A stretch of DNA of 64,000 nt, from NCBI RefSeq assembly GCF_001638985.1, contig NW_017265146.1, positions 1,165,382 to 1,229,381 on the forward strand, read 5' to 3'. This DNA comes from Phycomyces blakesleeanus NRRL 1555(-) (Eukaryota; Mucoromycota; Mucoromycetes; Mucorales; Phycomycetaceae). A model generated the notes under the pieces. It saw nothing but the letters and a program-made list of their open reading frames with translations. It was not told the DNA's origin and ran no database searches. The translations under genes and the position numbers were made by a program. Each line of letters opens with the position of its first letter. Position 1 is the stretch's first letter. This document shows positions 11,919 to 23,938 of the stretch, in pieces.

Positions 11919-13970
11919 CTACTCATCTGCTTCTTTATTTTCTTCGACTTCCTCTTCTTCAACTTGTTTCTCTTCCTCAACTGGTTCCTCTCCTGACACT
12001 ACTGGCTTTTCTTCTTCCTCCTGCCCATTTTCTCCTTCTTCTTCTTGTTTCTCTCCATCTGAAACTTCGGTATCCGTGCCATTTTTATTTTCTTCGCCCT
12101 CGACTTCGACTTCGACTTCGACTTCATCTTCATCGTCGGAATGCTGATCTGCAAAAGCTTCCTTTCTGTTGGCTTCATCTGTTAGTTCCTTTGCTGCATC
12201 TTCATTGTACTTTCTGTAGACAATAAATATTTCATCTGTCGTGTCACTGGAGACCAACAGGCGTCCAAACTTGTCGACAGCCAAGCCCACAGGGCCAATA
12301 CAGGCCTTGTCATCAGACGTTCCACACGGTTCTTCAGCCTCCAGAACAACCTCGACAGATTTGTCCCACTCGGGTTTGTGACCAAGATCGTTCAAAGGAA
12401 GATGGACCACGCTGTGACCTGCTTCCTTTCCATCCACGCCGTGGTAGGCCACTAAAGGAGTATCAGTCCAGTCACAGGGTAGCCCAACAGATGTACCCAG
12501 ACTGTCAGACGTTCCAACTGAACAAAAGTTGCCCATGTAAAAGAATATCCCGGCTGCATGAGTATTGGAAGGAATTGGAATTGCAGGACCTTGATTGTTT
12601 TTAATGTTTTCACAGTAAGCGTCTATACTTCCAGTTTCATTTGCAAAAATTGGAAGACCCTGCAAAAGAATATATATATATATTTAGTATGAGATTCAGG
12701 CATTCTTTTTTTTTGGTCCTTTAATAATAATAATAATAATAAAATGTAATATATATATATACATCACATTGCTTACCCATTGTGAGCCTTTTCCTTTAGA
12801 TTCAGGCATGTTTGGCTCCAGATCATACTCGCTAAAGCAATACGGAAATCCATAATTCTTGGATGGAGAATCATAGAGGTTGATATCTGTAGCTAATCCT
12901 GTTTGATACAAATCTATTGAACCCAGCATTCAATAAAAGAATTATTGTTACTTCATGCCTTGGACTTGTCATAAAATAAACATATACGTATATACGTATA
13001 AAATTACCTCCATACATATCAGGTCGCTTAATGATGTTTGCCAATAATTCAATTCCCCAAAGTCTTGCCTGAGCATCGAAGCCCATATATCCGTGGGTAT
13101 TGGTACCAATAGCAAAAACCTATTTGTTTTTTTTTTTTAAAAAAAAAAGTAATAATAATATGTACACTGCTTTAGAAATCATAACTTTTTTTTAAAACTA
13201 TAAAGCTACTAAAGAAAACAAATTACTTCTCCATCATTCTCATAATCCAATGGTTGATCAGGTAAGTCGCTTAAATCAAACCGCTTGATGATCGCATCCT
13301 TAGCCTCTGTGCTTTCGGTCACTCTCTTGACTGACCGTGGAACGTATCCTTTACCAAAAGGATCAATGGCAATATCTGACTGAGTTTCTCCTTCACCTTG
13401 CTGTTGTTGTTTTGAATCGGTGGGGTTTATGTTATCGATTATCATGACACCATTTCCAAGTTCAGTGTGCTGGCCATCAGAATAATCAAATGCCCAGAGC
13501 GAGTCTGCGGTGGTTATGTAGATCCGACCCCCTGCCTGGGCAATTCCGCCGCCCAGCGGCTGATCGCCTACCTGAGCACTGCTGAGAATCTGCTTTGAGT
13601 CCGAGTTTCCACACTCATCCATGCGAACTGAGTAAACACTCTGGGTCCCAGAAATGACCAAGATATGGTTTGCGTGGTCAACGATGATTTTGCGAGGATT
13701 CTTGATGTCGTTGGCCAGTACATAGGATTCGTAGCCATCGAGTACCTTGAGAGGCTGCGATGGTTCGATAACAACCTTGGGGGTGCAGAGTGGTTGATCA
13801 TCAGGGTGTGAGATGACCATTGGGTGTTCAGCGGAAGAATCTGGAATGACACTGTTGTCCAGGCCAATCGTGATTCCGCCATCCTTAGATCTTTCGTTGT
13901 CTTGACTTTGAACCCATGTAACGCTTAACAATAGGTAAACTGAAATACCAAACAGAGTGTTGGGTCGCAT
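11919..13970 (-). CDS. Secreted sorbosone/pyranose-dehydrogenase-like beta-propeller protein
   Basis: Exons 13970-13227, 13119-13008, 12913-12777 and 12659-11919 join in phase to 577 residues. A signal peptide (about residues 1-22, ending VQS) indicates secretion. The body resembles the glucose/sorbosone dehydrogenase six-bladed propeller family: NPRKIIVDHANHILVI, MGFDAQARLWGIELLAN, then MYGGDLYQTG, YGFPYC, THAAGIFFYMGNF, PLVAYHG and GLAVDKFGRLLVSSDTTDEIF. Related fungal proteins oxidise sugars, some with PQQ, but cofactor residues cannot be confirmed here, so enzyme activity is uncertain. The last ~95 residues are an acidic Glu/Val/Asp tail with simple-sequence origin (GAAGTC repeats around 12100-12125). 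It is convergent with the phospholipase gene. Confidence 0.82.
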
Positions 13971-15643
13971 TTTAGTATTTTACGTATATATTTATTTTAT
14001 GTATATGTATATGGGTATATATTTTCTTTTCTTTTTTAAGAAGATGAAGAAATATATGAATATGAAGAAGACAAAAGAGTAAAAGTAAAAGCAAAAGTAA
14101 GGTAGTCAGAGACAAATGCAGATAGACAGAGTATGTGTGTGTGTGTTTGATAATTTCTCTCGCTCTCTCACTCTCACTCACACTCACACTATAACTTTTG
14201 AGTCTATTGAGTTGTAGAATGTAATTACTACATATTAACACTCAAAATGAAAGGGATAGGATTTCAAAATGGCCTTGAGATTTTTTAAAAAAATATAAAG
14301 AGATATTGGTATGAGGCCCAAGAATATGGACTCAAATGCTTTAACAATGCATTTTTACTTCTTTTTTTTTTCAAGCCTTTTTATTTAATTAAGCATATAC
14401 TACATACAGATGCGTATATCTGTATATCTGTATATCTGTATGTCCGTATATATATATATGTGTGTGTAGATGTATTTTTTTCTTGGTTTGTTTGTTTTTC
14501 TTACTATGATGTGTGGTGGTATCAGTAAAGGGAAAATAGGATTTTTTTTATTGAAACAGACTGTATACTATACTTGGCCAAGACCTTTCTGGAACCACCA
14601 TTAGCATCGATTGTCAAAGCTGTGGTTTATTTTGAAATCTAATGTAAATTGGTTTACATAAATCAGACTATAAGTTCAAAATCTCTCTTTTCTCTCTTTC
14701 TATTGCGTCGCCAGGTTGGTTTTGTAATATATATGACTTTAAATATAGCTAGTACCAATGTTTATTTTTTATGTATATATATATACTTTATTTATTTATT
14801 TATATTGAAAATTAATAACCATAAACTTGTCTTACTAGCAAATAAAATAAGAGTGTGTGTGCGGTAGAGAATAAAATTTGCTTAGACTGATTAATAATGA
14901 TATTTTGCCTGTACAAACTACAAACACAATATATATTCTCTGGGATGTAATTCTTTAGATAGGATAAAAAAATAATAGTAATTTAACCTTTGCAGTATAA
15001 ACTAACGTAGAATTATACAGAATATAGCAGAAAGCAAAGGAAAGCAAAGGAAAAGAAAAGAATATAAAAGAGAAGAAAAAAAAGTGCTTCCATTTTCAGA
15101 CAGTCTTTAAAGTACAACTGTTCCATGCACAAGGGAAGGGAGCTGGAAGAAGAAAAAGAAGAAGAAGAAAAAAAAAGGGAAGAAATGAAAGGAGATAAAT
15201 AAATCTATAGATCTATAGAGAGATAGAGAGATAGGTAAAGAAGGGGTAGATGTGTGGGGGTGAAAGATCAATTAAATTGGATCGTTTGTGCAGAAATAAC
15301 AATGATCATAATATCGATAATAATTATAATTTGACAAAATACAAATCAATTTTTTGCCCTATTTGCCTTTTTATTCTATTCTTGATTTCTTCCCTTGTTC
15401 ATTTTTATTACTACTAATGATTTTCTACTTACATTCTACTTTATAGAGATACCTACTATGTATGTATCTATTCTGCATTTATAATTACTGATTTTGATCA
15501 AACGATTAGATCCCAATAGTGAAAATAAAGGCACAATAGTTTACTGTCTTCTTCCTTTTTTCTTTAACAACCAAAAAAAAAATTCCAATTATTCTGCTCT
15601 TTATCATTTTAACACATTCCAAAATACATATCACATAAGTACG

Positions 15644-15675
<32 letters not shown>

Positions 15676-18600
15676 AACATATCGAAAATATCCAAACCAA
15701 TATTTTTTTCTTCATTCTTTGTTATTTTAAAAAAATCATGTTTCAACACAGCTATTATGTAGGTAAAACAAAAATTTGTAAATGACGTATATGTACTTTG
15801 TGTATAAAAGCATCGGTTCACACAAGGAAAAAGAAAATGAAGGCCATTCTAAAAAGGGACTATGTGTATTTAGACAAAAAAACCGAATAGCATTTTGGGT
15901 GCTTGCGGAAATAAAATGCCCAATGCCCAAAATTACAAAATTACAAAAGAAAGGCTCTTTGTTGCTATCGATAAACAATAGTTAACATCAATCACTCACA
16001 AATTCTAAGCTATTCCAACTTATTCCAGCCGTATCTTACCTCACTTCGCCTTATCTAATTCAATGAAATCTTGATTACATATATAAAAAAGATTTCTACA
16101 TTTAGTTGTTATACGATCTAATGTCATTGGTGGTCAGTATGCCATTTTTATTATCATTATCATTAACCGAGTCTCTTTTTACAACTTCTATAGCATTAAA
16201 GACTGACTATGTATATTAGTATCTTTCTTCTCTTTCAAAATATGAACATCAGTAAGACACTTACACCCATATCCAGAGATATAATAAAAAAAAATGTTGG
16301 CAATTCTCAACCGATCAATTTACAGTAATGAATTTATAAAGAAAAACAAATTACTCAAATTTCATCCCTTCCCAAAGTCAATAGCCACCTCCTTTGTAAA
16401 CTTTTCTCGGTTTTTTTCTCTGTCCTCACTCTTTGATTTCTTTGCTCTTTCTTTCTTTCTTTTTCTTTTGAAAAATAAGAGCTCATTTAAATGATATTTC
16501 TACAATTAATGTACTATCTTCCTATCTATCTATACCTAAATATTTAATAATATATATAAATAAAGGGAATTGACATATCTCATCATTTTAAAAAACACAA
16601 GCATGCAGACAAAGACACCATATTGGTATCCTGTGATGTAATTAATGTATTTTATTTTATTTCATTTACAAAATAATAAAAATAGTAATAGTAATAGTAA
16701 TAGTACTAGTAATACTAGTCAAACAAACATGTAACCAGGTAACCAGGTAACCGGGTAACTGGGTAACCAGATAACCGGGTAGCCAGGCAACCAGGCAACC
16801 AGGCAACCAGGCAACCATGCAACCAGGCAACCAGACAACCAGGCAACCAGACAACCAGGTAACCAGGTAACCAGTAACCATGAAGCCAAGTAACCATGCA
16901 GCCAGATAACTAGGTAACTAGGTAAGCAAACAGAAGAATAGCACTGCTTTGTGCAGATGCTGGAATGTTAATATTATATTCTATTTTTCTGTGTATAAAT
17001 TTAATAAATAAATAAAAATGGATTTACTCGTTTGATACTATTAAATGCACCCAATCACACATGTACATGTGTATATATACATATATATGTATATATATGT
17101 GTGTGTGTGTATGCAAATGTGAACATGTATTAAATAGTATAATTTCTTGTATACTATAGTGCAGTTAAATGTAGTGTAGTGTTATTTAATGTAATGTAGT
17201 AAATTTATGTTTGTAGATTATCTAATTCTCTTAATATTAACCTTGTGGTTTTACACTTAAGTTGCTAGACAAATCATAAGACCTGTTTATACGATCATTA
17301 CACGCGTGTTAATTAATTAATGAATGTATAGTAATAGTTAAAAATAAGTAAATTATAAGGAATATATAGATAAGGAGAATATGGATGAAAGAAAATAAAG
17401 AAGAGAGAAAGATCAATCGAGCAAGTAATATATATATATTTTATAAAAAGACGATCTGAAGGGTAATAATAATAATGATGATGTATATATACATATACTG
17501 TATTTATTTATATAGTTGAAAATAATAAGTAGAGATCTTTATAAATCTTCAAAAAAAAAGAAGGCACTGTTTAATGCTTAATGGTGAGGTTGGTTCATTT
17601 TCTCTTCATTTAGAGTTTAGTGTCACAAAAGAACAATAGGTAAATAAAATAAAAATAAAATAAGATGTATGGATTCATTTTAACCTGCCATTGCGCACAT
17701 TAGAATAATTAATCCCTATAACATGTGTGTGTGTCTAGTGTGTCTAGTGTTTCGTATGTTGCTTTCGCTGCTATTTTCTCTTTTTCTCTCTCTCTCTTTA
17801 AATGACACATTAAAGCAATGTATGATATAATTAACTATGGTGGTACTTATGGTAGTAGTAACAGTAGTAGTGATAATAATATGAATAAAGCTTTTAAAGA
17901 TCTGACTAATAACCAGAATGTACAAGATTTCTATTAATGTAAAGAGAGAGAGAGAAGATGCAAAGGCAAATCGCACGGTTAGATTAGATTGACACACACG
18001 CACAAATACAAGCACATGGATATAATAATAATAATAATAGCCATGTCTACTTTGAATGTCTAAATATAGTTATATACGCATGGTAGTCAGTCATCATGGG
18101 GAGGGGTCATTTTAATAGTAGGATTGGGGGGTGGTCTAGGCCAAGAAGAATTTAGCTTAGGCAAAGTACAATTAGTAACAGCAAATTCATTAATAATAAT
18201 ATTAAGAAAAAGTTTAAGAGAGAGAAAAAAAGAACAATAGTCATTTTTTAAGAGAGATATTAATAATAATGATACTGGATTTATGTGTATACATGTATGT
18301 ATGTATATGACGATAAACCATGAATAGATATAATATAATATAATGTAATATAATATAGTAAAAGAGCGGTATAATTAGGCTTTCAAGGTAGGTTCCAAAA
18401 ATAAAGAGTTGAATGGAACAAGGCATTGCCCCATGTCTTAATACCACAGCTTGATTAATACCCTTATTTTAATGGTATTATAAAATATATAATTATCTAT
18501 ACAGCATGGGGATTCTACACGGCATTTATACTCTAGGAGAGGAGAGGAAAGGAATGAAAAATAAAATATAAATAAATAAATAAATAAAAATAAGGGGTCA
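13971..18600. other. Gene-poor low-complexity intergenic region
   Basis: About 4.6 kb with no convincing gene. It consists of A/T-rich DNA with TA, CA/GT, GATA and (TAA)n tracts, and purine runs near 15000-15250. The short open frames are mostly translations of repeats. One segment on the minus strand, about 18087-18212, reads as a proline-rich coding-like tail and is discussed as a finding. The minisatellite at 16733-16925 is listed separately. The first part should hold the promoter of the sorbosone-dehydrogenase-like gene. Confidence 0.5.
16733..16925. repeat. 8-bp minisatellite, consensus AACCAGGY
   Basis: About 24 tandem octamers such as AACCAGGT, AACCAGGC, AACCGGGT, AACCAGAC and AACCATGC run with almost no change in spacing. 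The central copies are the most homogeneous (AACCAGGC) and the edges are more diverged, as expected of a replication- or recombination-driven array. On the minus strand it translates in all frames into Leu/Pro/Gly/Trp peptides because eight is not a multiple of three. I therefore reject those open frames as genes. Confidence 0.93.
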
Positions 18601-18830
18601 TTGCCTTTGAAATTAGCTTTAAAAGAGACTGGCCTGACTGACAGAAAGGTACCTCTTTTTTTTGCTCTCTTTTGATTTCCTCTTCTTCTTATTATTATAA
18701 TTTCTCTCCAGATCTCTCTCTCACACTCTCTGTACTATCAGCTTTCTTATCTTTTTTTTTCACTGTTATTTTTTGGCCTTCAGATACACTTCCTCCGGTC
18801 GCCATTTTATATATTTATATATATTATTCA
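18601..18830 (+). promoter_or_regulatory. Pyrimidine-rich leader before small secreted-peptide ORF
   Basis: The 200 bases before the ATG at 18831 are dominated by T/C runs (CTCTTTT, TTCCTCTTCTTC, TCTCTCTCACAC), followed by a TATATATTTATATATATT string at about 18807-18825. Pyrimidine tracts of this kind often precede well-expressed fungal genes. This is suggestive only and is the main context support for the small ORF. Confidence 0.35.
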
Positions 18831-18977
18831 ATGAAGATCAACGTCTACTCTTTAACTCTTGCTCTATTGTGCTCGATCGTCTCTCAAACAAATGCAGCGC
18901 CCATTCCAGACTCCCATATCCAACCAGTCGATTGTATAGTGTCAGCTGCGAATCGCACTCCTTTTTGTCCCCACTGA
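18831..18977 (+). CDS. Putative 48-residue small secreted peptide
   Basis: The ATG at 18831 opens a 48-codon frame. It starts MKINVYSLTLALLCSIVSQT, followed by NAAPIPDS, a textbook signal peptide with a basic n-region, a hydrophobic core and an AxA-type cleavage site near residue 22. The predicted mature part is about 25 residues. It has two cysteines about 14 residues apart, one N-glycosylation sequon (NRT) and a terminal CPH. I do not recognise a family. It stands alone in a gene-poor region behind a pyrimidine-rich leader. It could be a true peptide, the first exon of a longer gene or chance. The ORF also extends upstream in frame from 18672, but the later ATG gives the better signal peptide. 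Confidence 0.45.
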   Translation: MKINVYSLTLALLCSIVSQTNAAPIPDSHIQPVDCIVSAANRTPFCPH

Positions 18978-21702
18978 TCCATTATTACCGATCAACCAAA
19001 CGATCCCTCAATTTCTCACCCATGACAAAAAAAAACAAAAAAAAAACAAAAAACACAAAAAACACAATCTTACGACCGGACAACAAATTAGCCTGAACCC
19101 TCTTCCTTTGCTTCCACCTATCTTCTTTTTTTTTGGGATTTTTATTTTAAAATCAAAAATCAGAAAACAACTCACAATAACCACAACAACAATGACAACG
19201 GTAACTGCAGTGACAACGGCAACGATAACGGCAAATTACCCACAAAATACCATATCTATATATTAAATGGAAGCAACAACAACAAAAAAGAAGAATAAGG
19301 AAAGAAACTGTGAAGCTTGCTACACCATTTTGATGGATAACTCATGTTTGTAAACCAAAAAGCAATATATATTATTCTGGACAGGATGTTACCGATCTTG
19401 TTAAAGCACATACCAAAAACACACACACACACACCCAATCACCTACCCATATACTTATATACAATAAATAAAAATATAAATAAAATATAGAAATTGATTT
19501 TCTAAGATTTTATTGAACTACAATTCAAAATATCAAGGCTTGATATATATATATGAGAGAGAGATATATATTATCTGATTAAGTATAGGAAATATTAGTA
19601 ATAGTAATAGGTTGGATAAACAAAGAAATAATAATTTATAGCTCTTTAATGTAAGCCCAAAGATCAGACCAAATTATTATTATGTATATAATTATAATCA
19701 TACCAACATCATGGCTAGTTATAGTTATAGTTATTGTATATGTATATTTAGATAATTAAAAGCTAAAATAGATTTTATTTTATTTTAAAAAATAATAATA
19801 GTAGTAGATATATTTATATGAATCATAAACAAGTTTTATTTTTCTCTTTATTATCAATAACATTAGTGGTGATAGGAATTGCAATTATCCAAAAGAAAAA
19901 GAAATAAGCATTGACCATTAATCATATGTATTAATTAATCCTACGGACACTCTCTTTGATGCTATTCTCTCACTCAAGTTAAAAGTAAAGTATAGGCAAC
20001 TCCCTAATACAAGATCATGTAGTATTCTTCAATCAATAATAAATGTAATGATAATGATGATACCAATAGCAGTAACTGTAGAAACCGTAAAAACAGTAGC
20101 CATAGCAACAATAACCATAGCAACAGCAACCGTAGTAGTAGTATATTTAATATGTATATAATAAAAATAATACATACATATATTTACTATATTTATATAT
20201 TTCTTTAACTTTATAAGAGTTAATTTGTTTAGTTGTGATTAACTAAAAGGGATACATATTTTTTTTTAGCAGATAGCAATTTCAGCCTGTAATTTACGAC
20301 AGATATAAAAGTGTTATACAGAGTTAACCGATCAGAAAGATGAGCAAAGGGTTTTGAAACCAAAATCAAATTAACAATAAAAAAGGATAATGATTATGAT
20401 GAGCTCAGCATATGACATAAAACTCACTAGCTAGTTAGCTTTCAGAGTCAAGATATGTAGGCATGTATTCTACTGAACTTTATACATATATATAAAGAGT
20501 GGAGCACAAAGATATGAATATCACAAGAATAATATTGAAACACACATACATACAAGCGTATAAATAATCTTGTACTGTATAATTTTGGGCAGATTCACTG
20601 TACACTTGAAGTTACTAGTAATTAATCAGTTTATATTCAAGCTGTCTTTTCTATTACTTCCGTTTGATATCAGGTGCTATTCGATCGCACCACAATATAT
20701 ATATATATACATATACAGCAGTGTGTCCCAAAAGGAACTCGATTTTTAGATTGATTCGGGACACTACTTTATTTAATTTCATTATTTTTTTTTCCTATCA
20801 CACTTCTCTATTCGTTTGATAAAATACAACAGTCTAGGCTTGTCTGCCTTTTATCGTGCTAATAGTTTACATCCATTAAAAAAAACTCCCGAACAAAATA
20901 TACGATTTTACTAAAGAAGCTCCTCAAAGTAACACAACAATCCAAAAAAATATGTAAGGTGTGAAGAAGCTCAAACCTTTTTCTTCTTCTTCTTCTTCTT
21001 CACATTGTTACACAGCAATATTTCCACTAATATTAGGGACCTGAACAAACAAGACTGATACTTTATATAGAAGAAGACGAACAAAAGAAAGGCGTATTGC
21101 GATTGTTATCATTACTTATACTGTTGTGCTTGTGCTTGTGATTTGTTGTGCCTGTGCCTGTGCCTGTGTTTGTGTCTATGGGTAGCTTCTGTGTTCTTTT
21201 GTCTTCTTTATTGTACCACACAATTTAGATTATTTGTAACAATATCCAAAAAAATAAATAAAAAATTAAGGTCTTTTCTTTGGGTTTTTTATGAAAGAAT
21301 TTTACTTTACTTTATTTTATTTTATTTTATTTTATAGCTTTAATGACAGAAATAAAATAACAATGAATGAATGAATTGGTTACTTTCCAAGTTAACTTCT
21401 GTTGCTTCTTATGTGTAATATAAGTCAAGTCAAGAAAAATTGTACAATTTTGTTGGTCTTTAAGCTAAAATGGGGTGGATTATAATGAAGAAGAAAGAAT
21501 AAATAAGAAATGAGTTTGCAAAGAGAAAAAATAAATAAAAATAAAAATAAAGGAAGAATAAGTTAAACAAAAGGGAGATGAATGTAAAAGATTGGCTATC
21601 CAACTATCTTTTTTCATTTGTTTCTTCTTGAGGGATGTTCGTTAGTTAGGGTATTTGTTTTTTGTTTGGCTGGTGTTGAGGGATTGTTTGAGTGTCGGAT
21701 TT
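18978..21702. other. Gene-poor AT-rich interval
   Basis: I find no supported gene. It contains A-rich runs just after the small ORF (19020-19080), CAA/ACA-rich stretches, (TTC)n near 20980-21000 and a (TTTTA)n run at about 21308-21338. A short hairpin resembling a mariner end (20717-20770) is listed separately. The last few hundred bases are presumably the 3' UTR of the acyl-CoA synthetase on the minus strand. Confidence 0.5.
20717..20770. repeat. Short hairpin resembling a Tc1/mariner terminal remnant
   Basis: A CAGTGTGTCCCAAAAGG-like start at 20718 is matched 40 bp later by CGGGACACTAC, so AGTGT(GT)CCC pairs with GGGACACT. The start resembles mariner-type terminal repeats, and TA-rich DNA flanks it. 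No transposase is present. It may be a solo fold-back remnant or a chance hairpin. Confidence 0.3.
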
Positions 21703-23938
21703 TTACTTGATCTGCTTGGAATTGACTTCATCAATCTCAGCCTTATATCTCTTGCCAATATCCTGTCTCTTCAGCTTCTGTGCGGCAGTCAACAGACCAG
21801 ATTCGATAGTCCACTCATCGCTGACAATGTGAATGTCAAACAGCAACTCGGCACCCTTGAGACCTCCGCTCTTGGCCTGGGCATTCAGTGCAGACAGGAC
21901 GGCCTTCTTGACGACTTCGTTTGTACACAATTCCTCCCAGTCATTGGTTTCCACGCCCTTTTGTCTGGCCATCTTACGGATCGCAGGCTCGAGTGGTACG
22001 ACCAGCGCAATGGCACGAGGAAGCAAAGAATCAGCACAGACACAAATGTTTCCAATATAGAGACAACTCTTGTAGATCGACTCCATCTTCTCGAGAGCAA
22101 TGTACTCGCCGTTACTGAGCTTGACCAGATTCTTCTTGCGATCGATCACACTCAGACTGCCATCCTCGTTCCACTCTCCAATATCACCAGTCATCAACCA
22201 TCCGTCGTCACTAAATGCCTCTCGGGTTGCATCCTCACGCTTCCAGTAACCCTTTGTCACACTAGGGCCACGCATCCAGACCTCACCCTGGGGCTTAGGG
22301 GAGTTGCTCGAAAGGTATCCAGCATCAGGCACATCGACAAGCTTGATTTCGGCGCAGGGTTGAGGACCACCGACATTGCCAACGCTATAGAGCTCAGGGA
22401 CCATCAGGGTAGTCATACTGCAGCTCTCGGTCATACCGTAGCCGGCCAAGACAGGGCACACGGTGACCGACAGGAATCGCTGGGTCTCAATAGACATGGG
22501 CGCACCGCCAGAGATGGCGACTCTGAGGCGACCACCGACCTGATCCTTGATCTTGTTGAAGACGGCAGTGTCGAGGAGGTATGTGGGGTAGTGGTGCTCC
22601 TGCAACCAGGCTTTGGCAGCAAATGCCTTGTAGAACACCTTTTGGACATTGGGCGATGACTCGTTGATCTTGGCAAGCACACCTTTGCGAATCGATTCCC
22701 AGACAGCCGGAACACCGGTCATGAGAGTGGGACGGAATTCCTTGATGTCGCCCTTGCAGTTGCGGACAGAGGCGTCGGTCAGAGTTCGAGGAGAGCCGTA
22801 ACCAAGAGTGACACCCCAGAAGATACAGGCGTGCTCGGTAACAAACTCGAATACGTGGGCAAGAGGAAGGTAGGCCATCATACTATCGCGAGGAGAGACA
22901 TAACTATGCAATTGCTCGTGTGTAGAGCCAACTAAAGAAAAAAATGAGAATATGCTGGTCAGCTAACTAGTTTTTTACACACTGGGAAAAAAAAGAAAAA
23001 GCAAAATTCTCACCAGCAGAGGCAATGTTCTTGTGAGACAGAATGACACCCTTTGGGTTACCAGTACTTCCGGAAGTGTACATGATACAGCAGATATCTT
23101 CGGGTTCAGGTTCACGAGCTTCTCTAGGGTTTGCACGACCATAGGCAGCAATTTCGTCCATCGAAAGAACTTGCTCGACGTTGCCGACCTTGGCTTTCTC
23201 GATGGCTTCAGGAGTAGCCTCGCCGCTGTACATAATGATCTTGAGTGTAGGGCACTTGACGGCAACCTTGGCAACAGTACCCAAGAGTTCGGTCGAGGTG
23301 TAGATGGCCTCGACTTCGGTTTCGTTCATAGAGTGCAACAAGCCCTCTTCACCCAGGGTGTCGTAGGCAGTAACGATAGACATGTTTTGGGTAAAAGCAC
23401 TATGGGAAGCAACGATCCAATTGAGACTAAAAGAAAGAAGGATAATTTTTTTTTAGTATTAGTAAAGTGTCATTTGGAGAAGAATTGCTTTGTATTCTAC
23501 ATAAGAATTCACATATCCACCCGTATATATATATATATTATTTTACCTTGTGGGAGCAAAGATCTCAATTTTGGATTTTTCTCTCATGCCAAGATAGTAG
23601 AGACCAGCACCGATATCGTGGGCTTTGCGAGAGGCTTCCTTGTAGGACATGTAGTAGTATCCGGAGTATTGGAAGTACTTCCAGATCTTGGTTTCCTTGG
23701 TTTCGACACCGTCGATAAACTTGGTAACCTGTTTTTCTTCTTCGACCACTGCTTCGAGTTTGCGGTAGCCAAATGCATCGGCATCGCCATATTTTTTGAC
23801 TGCATACTGGAGTACGTCGTAAAGGGTATGGACATTCTTGTCGGGGCCTCGGATAAGTCCATCGACAGCGTTAGTACTGCGTCTAATGCGTCCACCATTA
23901 GGTTGTTCAGGACCAATTTCGAAAGAGTAAGACTTCAT
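21703..23938 (-). CDS. Long-chain fatty acid-CoA ligase (FAA1/FAA4 type)
   Basis: Exons 23938-23547, 23426-23014 and 22931-21703 join in phase to 677 residues, the usual length for this family. It activates long-chain fatty acids to acyl-CoA with ATP, normally at ER, peroxisome or lipid-droplet membranes. Motifs include IVTAYDTLGEEGL, the AMP-binding P-loop YTSGSTGNPKGV, AYLPLAHVFE, AGYGMTES, DGWLMTGDIGEW, and the fatty-acyl signature DRKKNLVKLSNGEYIALEK. All key residues appear intact. Exon 3 is GC-richer than its surroundings, as expected for a highly expressed enzyme. Introns are short with consensus ends. Which of the several fungal FAA paralogues it corresponds to cannot be decided. Confidence 0.95.

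Noticed and set aside
16666..16897. Two minus-strand open frames rich in Leu, Pro, Gly and Trp
   Set aside because: They are translations of the 8-bp minisatellite, which stays open in several frames because of its period and lack of stops.
21655..22659. Long plus-strand frame of 334 codons
   Set aside because: It is antisense to the well-supported acyl-CoA synthetase exon 3, which has all the family motifs; the GC-rich exon keeps the opposite strand open.
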